Assembly: GCA_030015575.1 (NCBI GenBank)
Contig: CM057339.1
Coordinates: 700,736,761 to 700,800,760 of the forward strand
Origin: Agapanthus africanus
Lineage: Eukaryota; Streptophyta; Magnoliopsida; Asparagales; Amaryllidaceae
Direction: 5' to 3'
DNA length: 64,000 bases
The stretch's first letter is position 1. Every line of letters begins with the position of its first letter. Shown here piece by piece: positions 11,881 through 23,600 of the stretch. A model generated the notes under the pieces. It had not been told where the DNA came from and ran no database searches. It worked only from the letters and a program-made list of their open reading frames with translations. Made by a program: the position numbers and the translations under genes.

Positions 11881-13535
11881 CTCTGTCCTCAACTCCTTCC
11901 TCCTTTTCTTTTTAACAATGGCAGAACCCACCATCGCGCAAACCCCCAGCCGCCATCCCTCGCCGCTTCCTCCTCTGAACCATCCCTAGCCAACTCCGGC
12001 CACCACTACTTAGCCGACCACCTCCCATCAACACTCAAGAGAACCCCTAACACCTCTATTGTCACTGGGCCGAGCACCCTTACCTCGTAGCAACCTTAGT
12101 CGCGACCGTCGCCATCCCTTCATCACCGCGGCCCTCGCCGACTCTAAAACACATGCCATCACCATCTCCTTCGCCCACAAAACCCTAGCAGCCCTAGCCT
12201 CCAAGCACGTAGCCGCCGGCACCCCTTGAACACCGCCGCCGCCATCTTCCCTTAACCTTCATCCCTCCGACAACCTTCACCCGACTCCTAATCCATCAAC
12301 TCCGTCGTTGTTGACTTATTTTTCCGTAACTCCTCCCCATCGCGGCAGCCACCTGAATCGTCATGGCCTCCTTCACCCGAGCACAACACTGAACCCATCA
12401 ACCTAAGCACCTTTAACAACCGAGATCCCTAGCCGGGCCCAAGTACAAACCAAGAACAAATCTTTGATCATTCGTTGCCTCAGGTCTCCGAGCCATATTG
12501 TTTCCGTAATCGTGTCTAAGTTCGCCAGAATCCGGCCGTGCCGGCGACGCGTCCCGACGTTCCAGCGAGGTACCCCGACCCGTGTGGTTCCACTGTTCGT
12601 CGTTTGGGTTCTTTCCGTGAACCGTGCGCCCGTCGCGAGTTTTCCCCGCCGACGTTTATCGTTCCGTATTCCCGGTTCGCGACCCGTCGAGGCAAGTACC
12701 CTTTGCTACATGCTAAACAATATTTACTTATAATTAATGACACCCTAAAACCTGCAATTTAACTTTGGTATTATAATTTCCCATTTTTCGTGTTCAAGAT
12801 TGTTATATATCATTTATCTTTCAAACTTGGAACCTACCTGTTGTAATTACTAATTTGGAACATAATAATCACATTTACATGTTTTAATTACACTTTCACT
12901 GATGGTGCATCCTATGGCACCTTTTCTACCGTTTTGCTTCATTCGGACACTCGTATACATTTAACCTGCTTAAACTGTAATTTCACTCGTGGAACCTATA
13001 TACACATATAACATTTCATCTATGAAGTCTTAAACTTGTTAACATGATTAAATGGCTATAATTGTCTTACTGCATTCTTATATTGTTGAAATCATCTCTG
13101 TGACACAATTGATAACTGTATTGCAAATCGAATGAATCTGCCTATTGCTTAATTCATTACTTATATCATGTTGTTGATAACCATGCTTGATTATATAACT
13201 GATTGTGAGTACACCTATGATATCGCTTGCTTCTCGACCTGTCTTGCTACCTACATATTGATTGACCCGACATGGTACCGTATACTGCTTGACTTGACAT
13301 GGTGTACCATGACCTGATCCGTTACCTGATCTTGTGTCTAATGCCAACAAACCTGACATGTAGTCCTCATGGACCGTTCCTGTTGTCTATCCAGACAAAC
13401 CTGTTTACCCGATCCTGTGTTGGCATTAGTTTCTTGATTTTGGGATACCTGACTTGACCGACACATATAACTTTAGGGTATGGGGAAATCAAAGGTGAAA
13501 CCTGACTTGTAACTCAACAGTTCACTACCTGTTCT

Positions 13536-13723
13536 GAGTGTACACATTCCTGTTTGGTGCCTAGCGGCATGTCTCGGTTTCAACCGAGAATATTGTGGCC
13601 GTGGTCCCGGGTATGTACGGGATACTATTGAGTGTACACATTCCTGTTTGGTGCCTAGCGGCATGTCTCGGTTTTAGCCCGAGAATATTGAGGCCGTGGT
13701 CCCGGGTATGTACGGGATGCTAT
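13536..13723 (+). repeat. 94-bp tandem duplication inside gypsy LTR
   Basis: GAGTGTACACATTCCTGTTT begins two adjacent units (13536-13629 and 13630-13723), each ending with a GTACGGGAT.CTATT run. The same pair occurs in the 3' LTR. Confidence 0.88.
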
Positions 13724-14291
13724 TGAGTTACATCGATGATTCATCAATTTGGTTTCAAAGACTTTAGAACAGAGAACCTGATAGAACAGTCCAGTTTACC
13801 CACTGCACACTACCCTGCATTGCTCTGATTCATATTATTGTTACCCTTGCTTTATTCATGTTTATATTCGCATTGCCTGTTTATTATGTTATGACTTGAT
13901 GACAAGACGCGCTGACGTCTGGGTTTTGCATGGCCCAGATTCTATACCGCTGTCACAGCCCGAGCAGGTGTACTTCAGCCGACAGGCTGAGCTGTGAGTA
14001 TTAGCAGTAGTTAGCTTTCCTTTACTGCATTTTATTTCTGATGTGAGCCTGCATTATGGGACATACATTCCAGTTATTTTGTATTGAATCTTTCGCTTCC
14101 GCATTTATTTATTCTTGACTCATATTATCTTGGATTATGGACATGTTTTAGATAATTTTATTTTGTTCTTGATATCTCTACAACCGTAATGTGACTGTGG
14201 ATGGATACTTCCTACCCACTGGTAGCATGGTTGGCTATGTCACGTGCCCATGTTAGCGTACTCTGGGAAGCGGGGCGTGACATGGTTCTTT

Positions 14292-14304
14292 TGGTATCAG
14301 AGCC
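14292..14304 (+). other. Gypsy primer binding site (tRNA-iMet)
   Basis: TGGTATCAGAGCC, complementary to the 3' end of plant initiator methionine tRNA, lies 9 bp after the 5' LTR. The gap is larger than usual; TGGTTCTT directly after the LTR may be a small duplication or drift. Confidence 0.85.
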
Positions 14305-14656
14305 ATAGGATAGTCGGGTTGATTCTTTTGTGGTTGGGTATTGTACCCAATACACGAATCAGAATACCCGTGTTTAGGAAACATGTCCTGCCACCTTGCC
14401 GTTTTACCATTCTTGAATCACATTCTTCCTGATTATATGTTTTACGTTGTGCAAACTTCCTTTGCATATCGACTCGAAACTTGATTCCTTGTTATCTCTA
14501 GGACTTAGGCGACTTGGGTGGAGTTATGTAATTGTGGCTATGATACTGCGGCATAGTTACAATGCGGCACTCTATTTAAGTATCTTAGAGTTCTAGCCTT
14601 GATCTATATTCAGAATCTATCATCATGCTAATGTTGGGTGTTTTGAGTTCAGGATT

Positions 14657-15365
14657 ATGGCCGGTAAGAATTTGAAGACGTACCAAGGGCGTGTGGACGA
14701 AGCCGCCATGCTTGGAGTGATAAGAGGAATGCTGGAGAATCAAAAGAAACAGACCGAGCTGGTCCAGCAGCAAGAGGAATCGTTTCAAGAAGGTTTGCAG
14801 ATCGTTCAGCAGTCTTTGAACAGTGTTGGAGCTAAACCAGTTGACCGAGTAGAGACCGTAGCAGATTTTAGGCGTTTGGGTCCGTCTATATTTACTGGTT
14901 TGGAGGAGCCGTTGCCAGCGGAGCAGTGGCTAGTTGACACAGAGAACTTGCTTTTTTGCGGCACAGATTCCAGATGAGAAAAGAGTTGATGTAGTACGCA
15001 TTCAGTTAGTGGACTACGCCCGAGAATGGTCGCTTGTAGAGGAGAACCATTTGACCAAGCCGATCAAGTGGGCGGATTTTTCAAAGAGTTTCCTGGAGAA
15101 GTTATTCCCGCGTACCGCACGAGAGGAAATGGAAGAGAAGTTCCTCGGGCTAAAGCAGAATGGAGCACCCATAGATGTGCATGCAGCAGAATGGATGAGA
15201 ATCAGTAGTTTCGCTGGACCTTTAGTTGCCAACGATGCAGACAGGGAACGGAGGCTCATGCGCAGCTTGGTCATGGACATCCCGAGGCAGATTGTCTCCC
15301 TGGGTTTGACCACTTTCTCACAAGTACTTGCGGCAGCCGAGAGCAGCAGAGTTTATCTGGGATGA
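14657..15365 (+). pseudogene. gag: Gypsy gag (capsid part), frameshifted
   Basis: The start at 14657 follows the primer site by about 350 bp and opens MAGKNLKTYQGRVDEAAMLG. The retrotransposon gag core follows: WADFSKSFLEKLFPRTAREE, then a C-terminal half ending TFSQVLAAAESSRVYLG. A frameshift in the T-run near 14950 splits it. The nucleocapsid zinc knuckle (CCHC), expected downstream, is absent; the sequence passes within about 100 bp to the segment just before RT, so a large deletion joined gag to pol. Confidence 0.88.
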
Positions 15366-15457
15366 AGGGGAGTTTGCAGCAGACAGCAGTTGCGGTAAGG
15401 AAGCAGTTCTGTCGGGCCAGTCGAGTTTAGGGCTAGGCCGACAAACAATATTCTTGC

Positions 15458-16944
15458 ATCAATGGAAGTGATGAAAGTGAAGAGCCGGCTATTGTTCGCG
15501 ATTTTATGGACGTGTTTGAAGATATATCGGGTTTACCGCCGAAGCGAGACGTGGAGTTCGCAATTGATCTTATTCCTGGTGCAGCGCCAGTATCCGAAGC
15601 GTATTATCCAATGGCGCCAATAGAGTTGGAAGAAGTCAAGAAGCAGGTTGCTGAATTGCTTGAAAAAGGTTGGATTCGAAGCAGTAACTCGCCTTGGGGA
15701 GCTCCAGTTCTTCTAGTAAAGAAGAAGGATGGCACAAGAAGGATGTGCATCGACTATCGAGAATTAAACCGGGTGACTATTAAGAACAAGTACCCGATCC
15801 CTCGCATTGGCGAACTTTTCGAGCAGCTTAGTGGCGCGAGGGTATTCTCGAAGCTGGATTTACGATCCGGATATCATCAGGTCCGAGTGAGAGCAGAAGA
15901 TATTTGCAAGACGGCGTTCCGAACTCGGTATGGACATTACGAATACCTAGTGATGCCCTTCGGAGTAACGAATGCGCCGGCAGTATTCATGGACTTGATG
16001 AACCGAATCTTTTCACCGTTCTTGGACCAGTTTATTGTGGTATTCATTGACGATATTCTGGTTTACTCGAAGAGTTTTGAAGAACATGCTGAGCATTTGA
16101 AGATCGCACTGCAGACGTTAAGACAGGAGAAGTTATATACGAAGATGAGCAAGTGCGAGTTTTGGCTGGAGGGAGTAAAGTTTTAGGGCATGTTGTGTCT
16201 GGCGATGGAATTGCCGTCGATCCAGAAAAGATTGCAGCAGTTCGTGATTGGTCGATTCCAAAGAATGTTGCGGAGATAAGAACTTTCCTTGGACTCGCCG
16301 AGTATTACAGAAGATTTGTGGAGAACTTTGCTCGTCTGGCGGAGCCGTTGACCAAGCTTACGCGCAAGGAGGTACCTTTTGTATGGACGGATAAGTGTGC
16401 GTTAGCTTTCGAGACGTTGAAGCAGAAGTTGATAACCGCCCCTATTCTGACCGTGCCAGACAATTCCGGAGGATTGGTGATCCACAGCGACGCATCTGGG
16501 AAAGGACTGGGATGTGTTCTGATGCAGCATGGTAAGGTTGTAGCGTACGCATCGAGACAGTTAAAGACCCATGAGATGAATTATCCAACTCATGACTTGG
16601 AACTTGCGGCTGTGATTTTCTCTTTGAAGATTTGGAGACACTACCTTTTGGGCGAAAGGGTCGAAGTTTTCACTGATCATAAGAGTTTGAAGTATGTGTT
16701 CACGCAGAAGGAACTTAATATGAGGCAGCGTAGATGGTTGGAGCTGATGGCTGACTACAATCTTGATCTTAAATACCATCCGGGGAAGGTTAATGTCGTG
16801 CCGGATGCGCTTAGTCGGTTACCAGCAATTCAGGTGTTAACTACGCAGAAGGAGCTCGTTGAAGATTTTCGAAGATTTGACTTGGAGGTTGTGCTACCGC
16901 ATTCTACGGGACAGTTGATGCAGCTGCAAGTGCAGTCATCATAG
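15458..16944 (+). pseudogene. pol: Gypsy reverse transcriptase and RNase H
   Basis: The RT core covers about 15600-16190 with [46 protein letters not shown] and the catalytic FIDDIL. One missing T near 16182 shifts the frame before GHVVSGDGI. RNase H then follows with [32 protein letters not shown] and PDALSRLP. A stop ends the frame at 16942-16944. The aspartic protease that should precede RT is missing. The active-site residues look intact, so inactivation is by frameshift. Confidence 0.93.
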
Positions 16945-18235
16945 ATCGAGAATATTAAAGCAGCACAATCGCAGGACCCTAGACTGCAAAAGTTTCGAGG
17001 ACAGGTCGAAGCCGGACTACGAACAGATTTATTGATCCACGAAGATGGTTCGTTGAGGTATGGTAGCCGTTTGTGTGTGCCAAAGGGGGATATTCGTGAA
17101 GAGCTTATGAAGGAGGCACACAGTTCAGCTTATTCTGTACATCCAGGAGGCACAAAGATATACCGAGATGTTCGACAGCATTTCTGGTGGGCAGGCATGA
17201 AACGGGAGATTGCTCGCTTTGTGGCAAAGTGCTTGGTGTGTCAGCAAGTTAAGGCTGAACATCAAAGGGTTGCTGGTTTATTGCAACCCCTTCCGATTCC
17301 TCAGTGGAAGTGGGAACATATAACCATGGATTTCGTGACGGCTTTACCACGGAGTCCAAAGGGCAACAATGCTGTATGGGTGATTGTTGATCGGTTGACC
17401 AAGGCAGCTCACTTCATTCCTTTTCCGGGTTGGTCAATCAACAGAGACTTTGGCAGAGCGGTACATGCAAGAGATTGTAAGATTGCATGGAGTACCGGTG
17501 AGCATTGTGTCCGATCGGGACACTCGGTTCTCATCACACTTCTGGAGGAGTTTACAGGAAAGTTTGGGGACTCGACTGAAGTTTAGCACAGCTTATCATC
17601 CTCAAACTGATGGTCAGTCGGAAAGAACAATCCAAACTCTTGAGGATATGTTGAGAGCATGCATGTTGGACCTCAAGGGTTCATGGGAAGATCATCTACA
17701 TTTGGTGGAGTTTTCTTACAACAACAGTTTTCAGGCAACTATCCAGATGGCTCCATTTGAAGCATTGTATGGTCGTAAATGCCGTTCACCTGTTTGTTGG
17801 GACGATGTCGGTGAACGAAGATTGTTGGGACCAGACTTGGTTATGCAGACAGTTGAGAAGGTTAACACTATCAGAAATCTTATGAAGGCAGCACAAGACC
17901 GACAGAAGAGCTGGGCAGACACGTCAAGAAGACCTCTAGAGTTCGCCGTGGGTGATTTGATATTCTTGAAGATATCACCGACTAGAGGGGTGATTCGTTT
18001 TGGAAGTCGAGGAAAGCTTAGTCCTCGATTCGTTGAACACTTTGAGATCTTGGAGCATGTTGGTAAGGTAGCGTATCGTTTGGCGTTACCGCAGTCCTTA
18101 GCGAATGTGCACGATGTGTTTCACGTATCTCAACTACGAAGGTATGTTCGAGATGAAACGCACGTATTGGATCATTCAGAGCTAACAGTACGAGAAGATG
18201 AAATCCGGCAGAAGTTTCCTCACCTTTTCTTGTAG
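16945..18235 (+). pseudogene. pol: Gypsy integrase with chromodomain deleted
   Basis: The zinc-binding part is clear (HSSAYSVHPGG...CLVCQQVK), then a DDE core: [19 protein letters not shown] and [13 protein letters not shown] frameshift lies near 17430. The GPY/F-like C-terminal region and [13 protein letters not shown] follow. In this lineage a chromodomain should come next, but the frame goes from [10 protein letters not shown] directly to [10 protein letters not shown], the usual last residues, so the chromodomain core is gone in frame. Confidence 0.9.
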
Positions 18236-18261
18236 TTATCTGTCTTTGTATTCTTGGAATT

Positions 18262-18295
18262 TCGAGGACGAAATTATTTTTGTAGTTGGGTATAA
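18262..18295 (+). other. Gypsy polypurine-tract region (eroded)
   Basis: TTCGAGGACGAAATTATTTT, normal for this lineage just before the tract, is present, but the following bases up to the LTR (GTAGTTGGGTATAA) are only weakly purine-rich. The plus-strand primer may be damaged. Confidence 0.55.
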
Positions 18296-21200
18296 TGTAA
18301 CACCCGAGCCCAATGCTACTAACTGCAGTTACCGTTTGAACGTAGTATGGCACTTATTTCATTTATCTTGCTTGATTGTTACTTATTGTAATTTTACCCC
18401 GTTAATTCATTTCTGCATATAACAATTTATAGCATCTAAAATAAAATTAAAAATATTCATCTTGGCCTTCTTGACACTCCTAACCCTGTTGTAGCGTCCG
18501 TGCGTCGTGTTCTCCTCCCGTTCAGTGAAACGGGCGAGTTTGGACGGCTACGCGCACGTACGTGTGTCCGCTTTGGGGGTATGATTTTTGATTGTAAAAT
18601 ACTTCATTTTCACTTTGGATCCCGCCTAAAATTTTATTATTTCAATTTCGAATTTTTGGACCCGACCCGGGCGCAATTTGGAAATGTTTTACTTTGCGCC
18701 AAAATCCCATTTTCTATATATTTTAAACCGTCATATTTTTTTTAAAACCTTATACTATATTTTACTTATACTTATAAATCTTTTAAATATTTTCCTAACC
18801 TCACGAATTTCCGTTCCCAGCCAATCAGCCTCCTCTTTTTCCGTGGGCCCCACCTCCTTACTCTCTCTCTCTCCTCTCTCTCCCCGTCTCTATCTCTCTC
18901 TCTCCCCCCTATATCTCTCCCTCTCTCCTCTCGCTAACCTCCCTCTCTCCTCAACTCCTTCCTCCTTTTCTTTTTAACAATGGCAGAACCCACCATCGCG
19001 CAAACTCCCAGCCGCCATCCCTCGCCGCTTCCTCCTCTGAACCATCCCTAGCCAACTCCGGCCACCACTACTTAGCCGACCACCTCCCATCAACACTCAA
19101 GAGAACCCCCGACACCTCTGTTGTCACTGGGCCTAGCACCCTTACCTCGTAGCAACCTTAGTCGCGACCGTCACCACCCCTTCATCACCACGGCCCTCGC
19201 CGACTCTAAAACCCATGCCATCACCATCTCCTTCGCCCACGAAACCCTAGCAGCCCTAGCCTCCAAGCACGTAGCCGCCGGCACCCCTTGAACACCACCG
19301 CCGCCATCTTCCCTTAACCCTCATCCCTCCGACAACCTTCACCCGAATCCTAATCCATCAACTCCGTTGTTGTTGACTTATTTTTCCGTAACTCCTCCCC
19401 ATCGCGGCAGCCACCTGAATCGTCGTGGCCTCCTTCACCCGAGCACAACACTGAACCCATCAACCTAAGCACCTTTAACAACCGAGATCCCTAGCCGGGC
19501 CCAAGTACAAACCAAGAACAAAGCTTTGATCATTCGTTGCCTCAGGTCTCCGAGCCATATTGTTTCCGTAATCGTGTCTAAGTTCGCAGGAATCTGGTCG
19601 TGCCGACGACGCGTCCCGATGTTCCAGCGAGGTACCCCAACCCGTGTGGTTCCACTGTTCGTCGTTTGGGTTCTTTCCGTGAACCGTGCGCCCGTCGCGA
19701 GTTTTTCCCGCCGACGTTTATCGTTCCGTATTCCCGGTTCGTGACCCGTCGAGGCAAGTACCCCTTGCTACATGCTAAACAATATTTACTTATAATTAAT
19801 GACACCCTAAAACCTGCAATTTAACTTTGGTATTATAATTTCCCGTTTTTCGTGTTCAAGATTGTTATATATCATTTATCCTTCAAACTTGGAACCTACC
19901 TGTTGTAATTACTAATTTGGAACCTAATAATCACATTTACATGTTTTAATTACACTTTCACTGATGGTGTAGCCTATGGCACCTTTTCTACCGTTTTACT
20001 TCATTCGGACACTCGTATACATTTAACCTGCTTAAACTGTGATTTCACTCGTGGAACCTATATACACATATAACATTGCATCTATGAAGTCTTAAACTTG
20101 TTAACATGATTAAATGGCTATAATTGTCTTACTGCATTCTTATATTGTTGAAATCATCTCTGTGACACAATTGATAACTGTATTGCAAAACGAATGAATC
20201 TGCCTATTGCTTAATTCATTACTTATATCATGTTGTTGATAACCATGCTTGATTATATAACTGATTGTGAGTACACCTATGATATCGCTTGCTTCTCGAC
20301 CTGTCTTGCTACCTATATATTGATTGTCCCGACATGGTACCGTATACTGCTTGACTTGACATGGTGTACCATGACTTGATCCGTTACCTGATCTTGTGTC
20401 TAATGCCAACAAACCTGACATGTAGTCCTCATGGACCATTCCTGTTGTCTATCCAGACAAACCTGTTTACCCGATCCTGTGTTGGCATTAGTTTCTTGAT
20501 TTTGGGATACCTGACTTGACCTACACATATAACTTGGGGGTATGGGGAAATCAAAGGTGAAACCTGACTTGTAACTCAACAGTTCATTACCTGTTCTGAG
20601 TGTACACATTCCTGTTTGGTGCCTAGCGGCATGTCACGGTTTCAACCGAGAATATTGTGGCCGTGATCCCGGGTATGTACGGGATACTATTGAGTGTACA
20701 CATTCCTGTTTGGTGCCTAGCGGCATGTCTCGGTTTCAGCCCGAGAATATTGAGGCCATAGTCCCGGGTATGTACGGGATGCTATTGAGTTACATCGATG
20801 ATTCATCAATTTGGTTTCAAAGACTTTAGAACAGAGAACCTGATAGAACAGTCCAGTTTACACACTGCACACTACCCTGCACTGCTCTGATTCATATTAT
20901 TGTTACCCTTGCTTTATTCATGTTTATATTCGCATTGCCTGTTTATTATGTTATGACTTGATGACTTGACGCGCTGACGTCTGGGTTTTGTATGGCCCAG
21001 ATTCTGTACCGCTGTCACAGCCCGAGCAGGAGTACTTCAGCCGACAGGCTGAGCTGTGAGTATTAGCAGTAGTTAGCTTTCCTTTACTGCATTTTATTCC
21101 TAATGTGAGCCCGCATTAAGGGACATACATTCCAGTTATTTTGTATTGGATCTTTCGCTTCCGCATTTATTTATTCTTGACTCATGTTATCTTGGATTAT

Positions 21201-21344
21201 GGATATGTTTTAGATAATTTTATTTTATTCTTGATATCTCTACAACCGTAATGTGACTGTGGATGGATATTTCCTACCCACAGGTAGCATGGTTGGCTAT
21301 GTCACGTGCCCATGTTAGCGTACTCTGAGAAGCGAGGTGTGACA
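18296..21344 (+). repeat. Gypsy 3' LTR
   Basis: 3049 bp, TGTAACACCC to GTGTGACA. Very similar to the 5' LTR along its whole length; much of the length difference is a shorter CT microsatellite (about 18858-18950). The duplicated unit is present at about 20597-20784, so it predates insertion. Confidence 0.93.
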
Positions 21345-21349
21345 ATCAG

Positions 21350-21691
21350 GATACCTGATATTTTTCCCCTACACATCTGTACCTACGCCTTAAGCCGTAG
21401 GGGCATATTTTTGTCCCTACGGATTTCTTCGGAGGGGCAACTATTTTATTTTATAAACTGATAAATTAAATAAATATGTTATCCCTACGGTGAAATCCGT
21501 AGGGACAAGTAGACCTACGCATTAAACCGTAGGGGCAAATATTTCATCGTAGGGGCATGTTTAAGGCTAAGACTTGCACCTGCGGCGTATGCACCTACGG
21601 CGTATTTATGCGCCCCTACGGATTTATCCGTAGGGGCAGTGGGTTTCCCCTACTGATTTATCCGTAGGGGCAACCCCTATTTATAGTAGTG
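21350..21691. repeat. CACTA right subterminal repeats, part 2
   Basis: Continuation of the CCTACGG array after the gypsy insert. It includes a perfect inverted repeat at 21612-21637 (GCCCCTACGGAT, 2-base loop, ATCCGTAGGGGC) and ends in the terminal inverted repeat. Confidence 0.9.
21662..21691 (-). repeat. CACTA right terminal inverted repeat
   Basis: On the minus strand this reads CACTACTATAAATAGGGG and on into GCCCCTACGG, matching the left end at 26 of 30 bases. It is followed by AAG (21692-21694), the same trinucleotide as on the left. Confidence 0.95.
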
Positions 21692-21694
21692 AAG

Positions 21695-23582
21695 TTCAAA
21701 TACTTCAAAATTTTATTTAGTCAAACATAAAACTACCAGAAGGCCCAATTATTTTTCTATGGCTAAAGAACTTTTATGTACTGAAATAAATTTTTGGCTC
21801 TACTATTAGTGTCCCCATTGATCAAAATTTCTGGGTCCGCTACTGTTCATATGTGAGCTCTTTTGTAATTTTCTATTCCTTCGTGAGATCAGCAGTTCCG
21901 CTCACTGTTTTTAAAGCGGGGGAAAATAGAGAAGTCAGAGTGCTTGGCCGTGGCCGCTCATGAGTTAGTGATGTCTTATTTTTGTTTAAATTGATTATTT
22001 CTTGTAAATAACTTGTTAAAGATTGATTCTAATAGGTTCTAAACTATTTGTAAATACCTAATCCCCTTTCAAGACGAGTATCGAAGTCGAAATCAATATT
22101 GCTCAAAGTCAAAATTGAAAACATGGAATCGAAATTTGGTCGAAGTTCGGCGCCCGAAGCCAAAGTTGCCCATAAACCCTAGCTTTGAAATAAAACTCAA
22201 AATCCTAGCTCTTTTATCTCTCGCTTTGAAGCCAAAATCGGATTTCATCCAAAGTCAAAGTCGAGAAGCTCGAAGTCGAAGTGTCGAACTCAAAATCGAA
22301 GTCTCCAAGTCGAAGTCAAAATGTCAGACTCAAATTTGAAATCAAAGTCCAAGTCCCCAAAACGCTAGTTTGAGGTCAGGCCAAAGAAGATAACAAAACA
22401 ACGTGAAAATAAGTAGGGATCTAAGGTTAATTTAGATGTTATTATCACACCAAATGTAATATATATTTACTGTGTAAGACTTTATAAGGATGTATTCATC
22501 AATATAGAGGTGTGATAACAAAAGTATGAAAACCACACTCAAAAACCTGTAAATGCTCTCCAATCAGTAAGACATAGAGTATACTGATTAATGGGTGGGA
22601 ATGTTATACTGCTTAAGCGGTAAAAGCGGAACGATAGAGAGCGCTCCGAGTCCGCTTAAGCGGTCTCGTTTTAAACGGCCTCTTTTTAAAACATCGATCC
22701 TATTCATGTTGACATTTTGTGCCCTGTGGATTTAGGCGAGGTTTAGTTGACCGCACAAACCCAGTGTTCTCTTGTTCTTGTTGTGGCAGCTCATCTTTGC
22801 TGTGTGAACGGATGGGGCGATTACCATTCCTAATAAGTTGTATATAAGCCAATGGTATTCGATTTAGTTCCAAGTGCACAAGATGAAGTTAAAATTAGTA
22901 ACAAGTCAAGCGACAGAAGCACCACAAGACTCTTTTTTGTGATTTCTTCTTTCCATAATTGATGGAATATGAAGCTATTAATTTTTCTCCGGTTTTGAGC
23001 ATAATGAATTTATCTGATGGGTTCTGTCTGGGGCTCTATTTCAATGACGTAGTAGCTCAAAAAATATTGCAGAACTATAAATTTAGCATTGCATAGAAAT
23101 ATCTCACAGGCGTTGATTTATGTAAATCACGTAACTTATGTCGCAACATAGGAACCATGGGTCTAGTGTACGCAACGCGATATGCATGCAAATGATGAAT
23201 ATGCAAGTTGAGATCCCATGAAAATAATTGCGAGAACAAATTATTTTAAAAGCTTATACTTAATTCACAATTAAGTCAAGTTTAAGTCCGGAAATTTAGT
23301 ATTCATAACAGTACAATTTCGAGAGTGTAAATTAGGCTATATGTTTTATTTAATTCAAGTTATCGTATGGATTTCAAATTGAATCAAATACACATAGAAT
23401 TATCTAAACATCAATTAGTTTTCAAGTCGAAAAGATTTTGATTCGCTAATCAATTACCTTCGAAGTTCAACCAAATCCAAACTAAAGAAAACCCAATTCT
23501 AGCACTCCAGTCCCAAAATTAAGTGAATCCAAACTGTATTATACCTTGGTCGATTTTAGAGATCAAACCCAATCGAATCCAC
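21695..23582. other. Unassigned AT-rich region
   Basis: No gene found. At about 22072-22370 there is a degenerate AAGTCGAA-type repeat. At about 22608-22680 there are several copies of GCTTAAGCGG-like half-sites in both orientations (TGCTTAAGCGG, CCGCTTAAGCGG). The remainder is ordinary AT-rich sequence up to the LINE target duplication. Confidence 0.55.
22072..22370 (+). repeat. Degenerate AAGTCGAA short repeats
   Basis: Many imperfect copies of GAAGTCGAA, CAAAGTCAAA and CTCAAAATC with changing spacing. It resembles a decayed minisatellite. One frame through it is open for 74 codons, but the composition is repeat-driven. Confidence 0.7.
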
Positions 23583-23600
23583 TCACAAAATAGCTCAAAA

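Larger units (their letters stand above)
11197..14282 (+). repeat. Gypsy 5' LTR
   Basis: 3086 bp, TGTAACACCC to GCGTGACA. It carries a CT-rich microsatellite (about 11758-11880), a GC-rich block at about 11925-12680 and a duplicated 94-bp unit at 13536-13723. Small open frames inside it are mirrored in the 3' LTR and are not genes. Confidence 0.93.
11197..21344 (+). mobile_element. Ty3/gypsy chromovirus (Tekay/Del-like), defective
   Basis: Two LTRs of about 3.05 kb beginning TGTAACACCC and ending TGACA flank gag-pol relics. Target duplication ATCAG is at 11192-11196 and 21345-21349. The order gag, RT, RNase H, integrase makes it Ty3/gypsy. The integrase C-terminal sequence ([13 protein letters not shown]) and the long LTRs fit the Tekay/Del chromovirus lineage. 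The zinc knuckle, protease and most of the chromodomain are missing, and frameshifts occur in gag, at the RT/RNase H border and in integrase. It inserted into the right subterminal array of the CACTA element, so it is younger than that element. Confidence 0.95.
1551..21691 (+). mobile_element. CACTA (En/Spm) DNA transposon with nested gypsy element
   Basis: The element begins CACTACTACAATATGGGG and ends with the inverted counterpart; 26 of the first 30 bases match the reverse complement of the last 30. It is flanked by AAG on both sides (1548-1550 and 21692-21694), the 3-bp duplication expected of CACTA elements. Both ends are packed with CCTACGG/CCGTAGG motifs, as expected of the subterminal repeats bound by the accessory transposase protein. 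Inside are a TNP2-type gene and a second Ptta/En/Spm-type gene, both pseudogenes, on the plus strand. A Ty3/gypsy element occupies 11197-21344. Without that insert and one copy of its 5-bp duplication the CACTA element is about 10 kb, a normal autonomous size. Stops and frameshifts mean this copy is not autonomous now. Confidence 0.95.

Noticed and set aside
11401-13664. Small open frames in the gypsy 5' LTR
   Set aside because: Counterparts appear in the 3' LTR at the same positions; they lie in LTR sequence and carry no domain.
14292-14304. TGGTATCAGAGCC sites as tRNA genes
   Set aside because: Only the 3'-end complement is present, directly after LTRs; they are primer binding sites.
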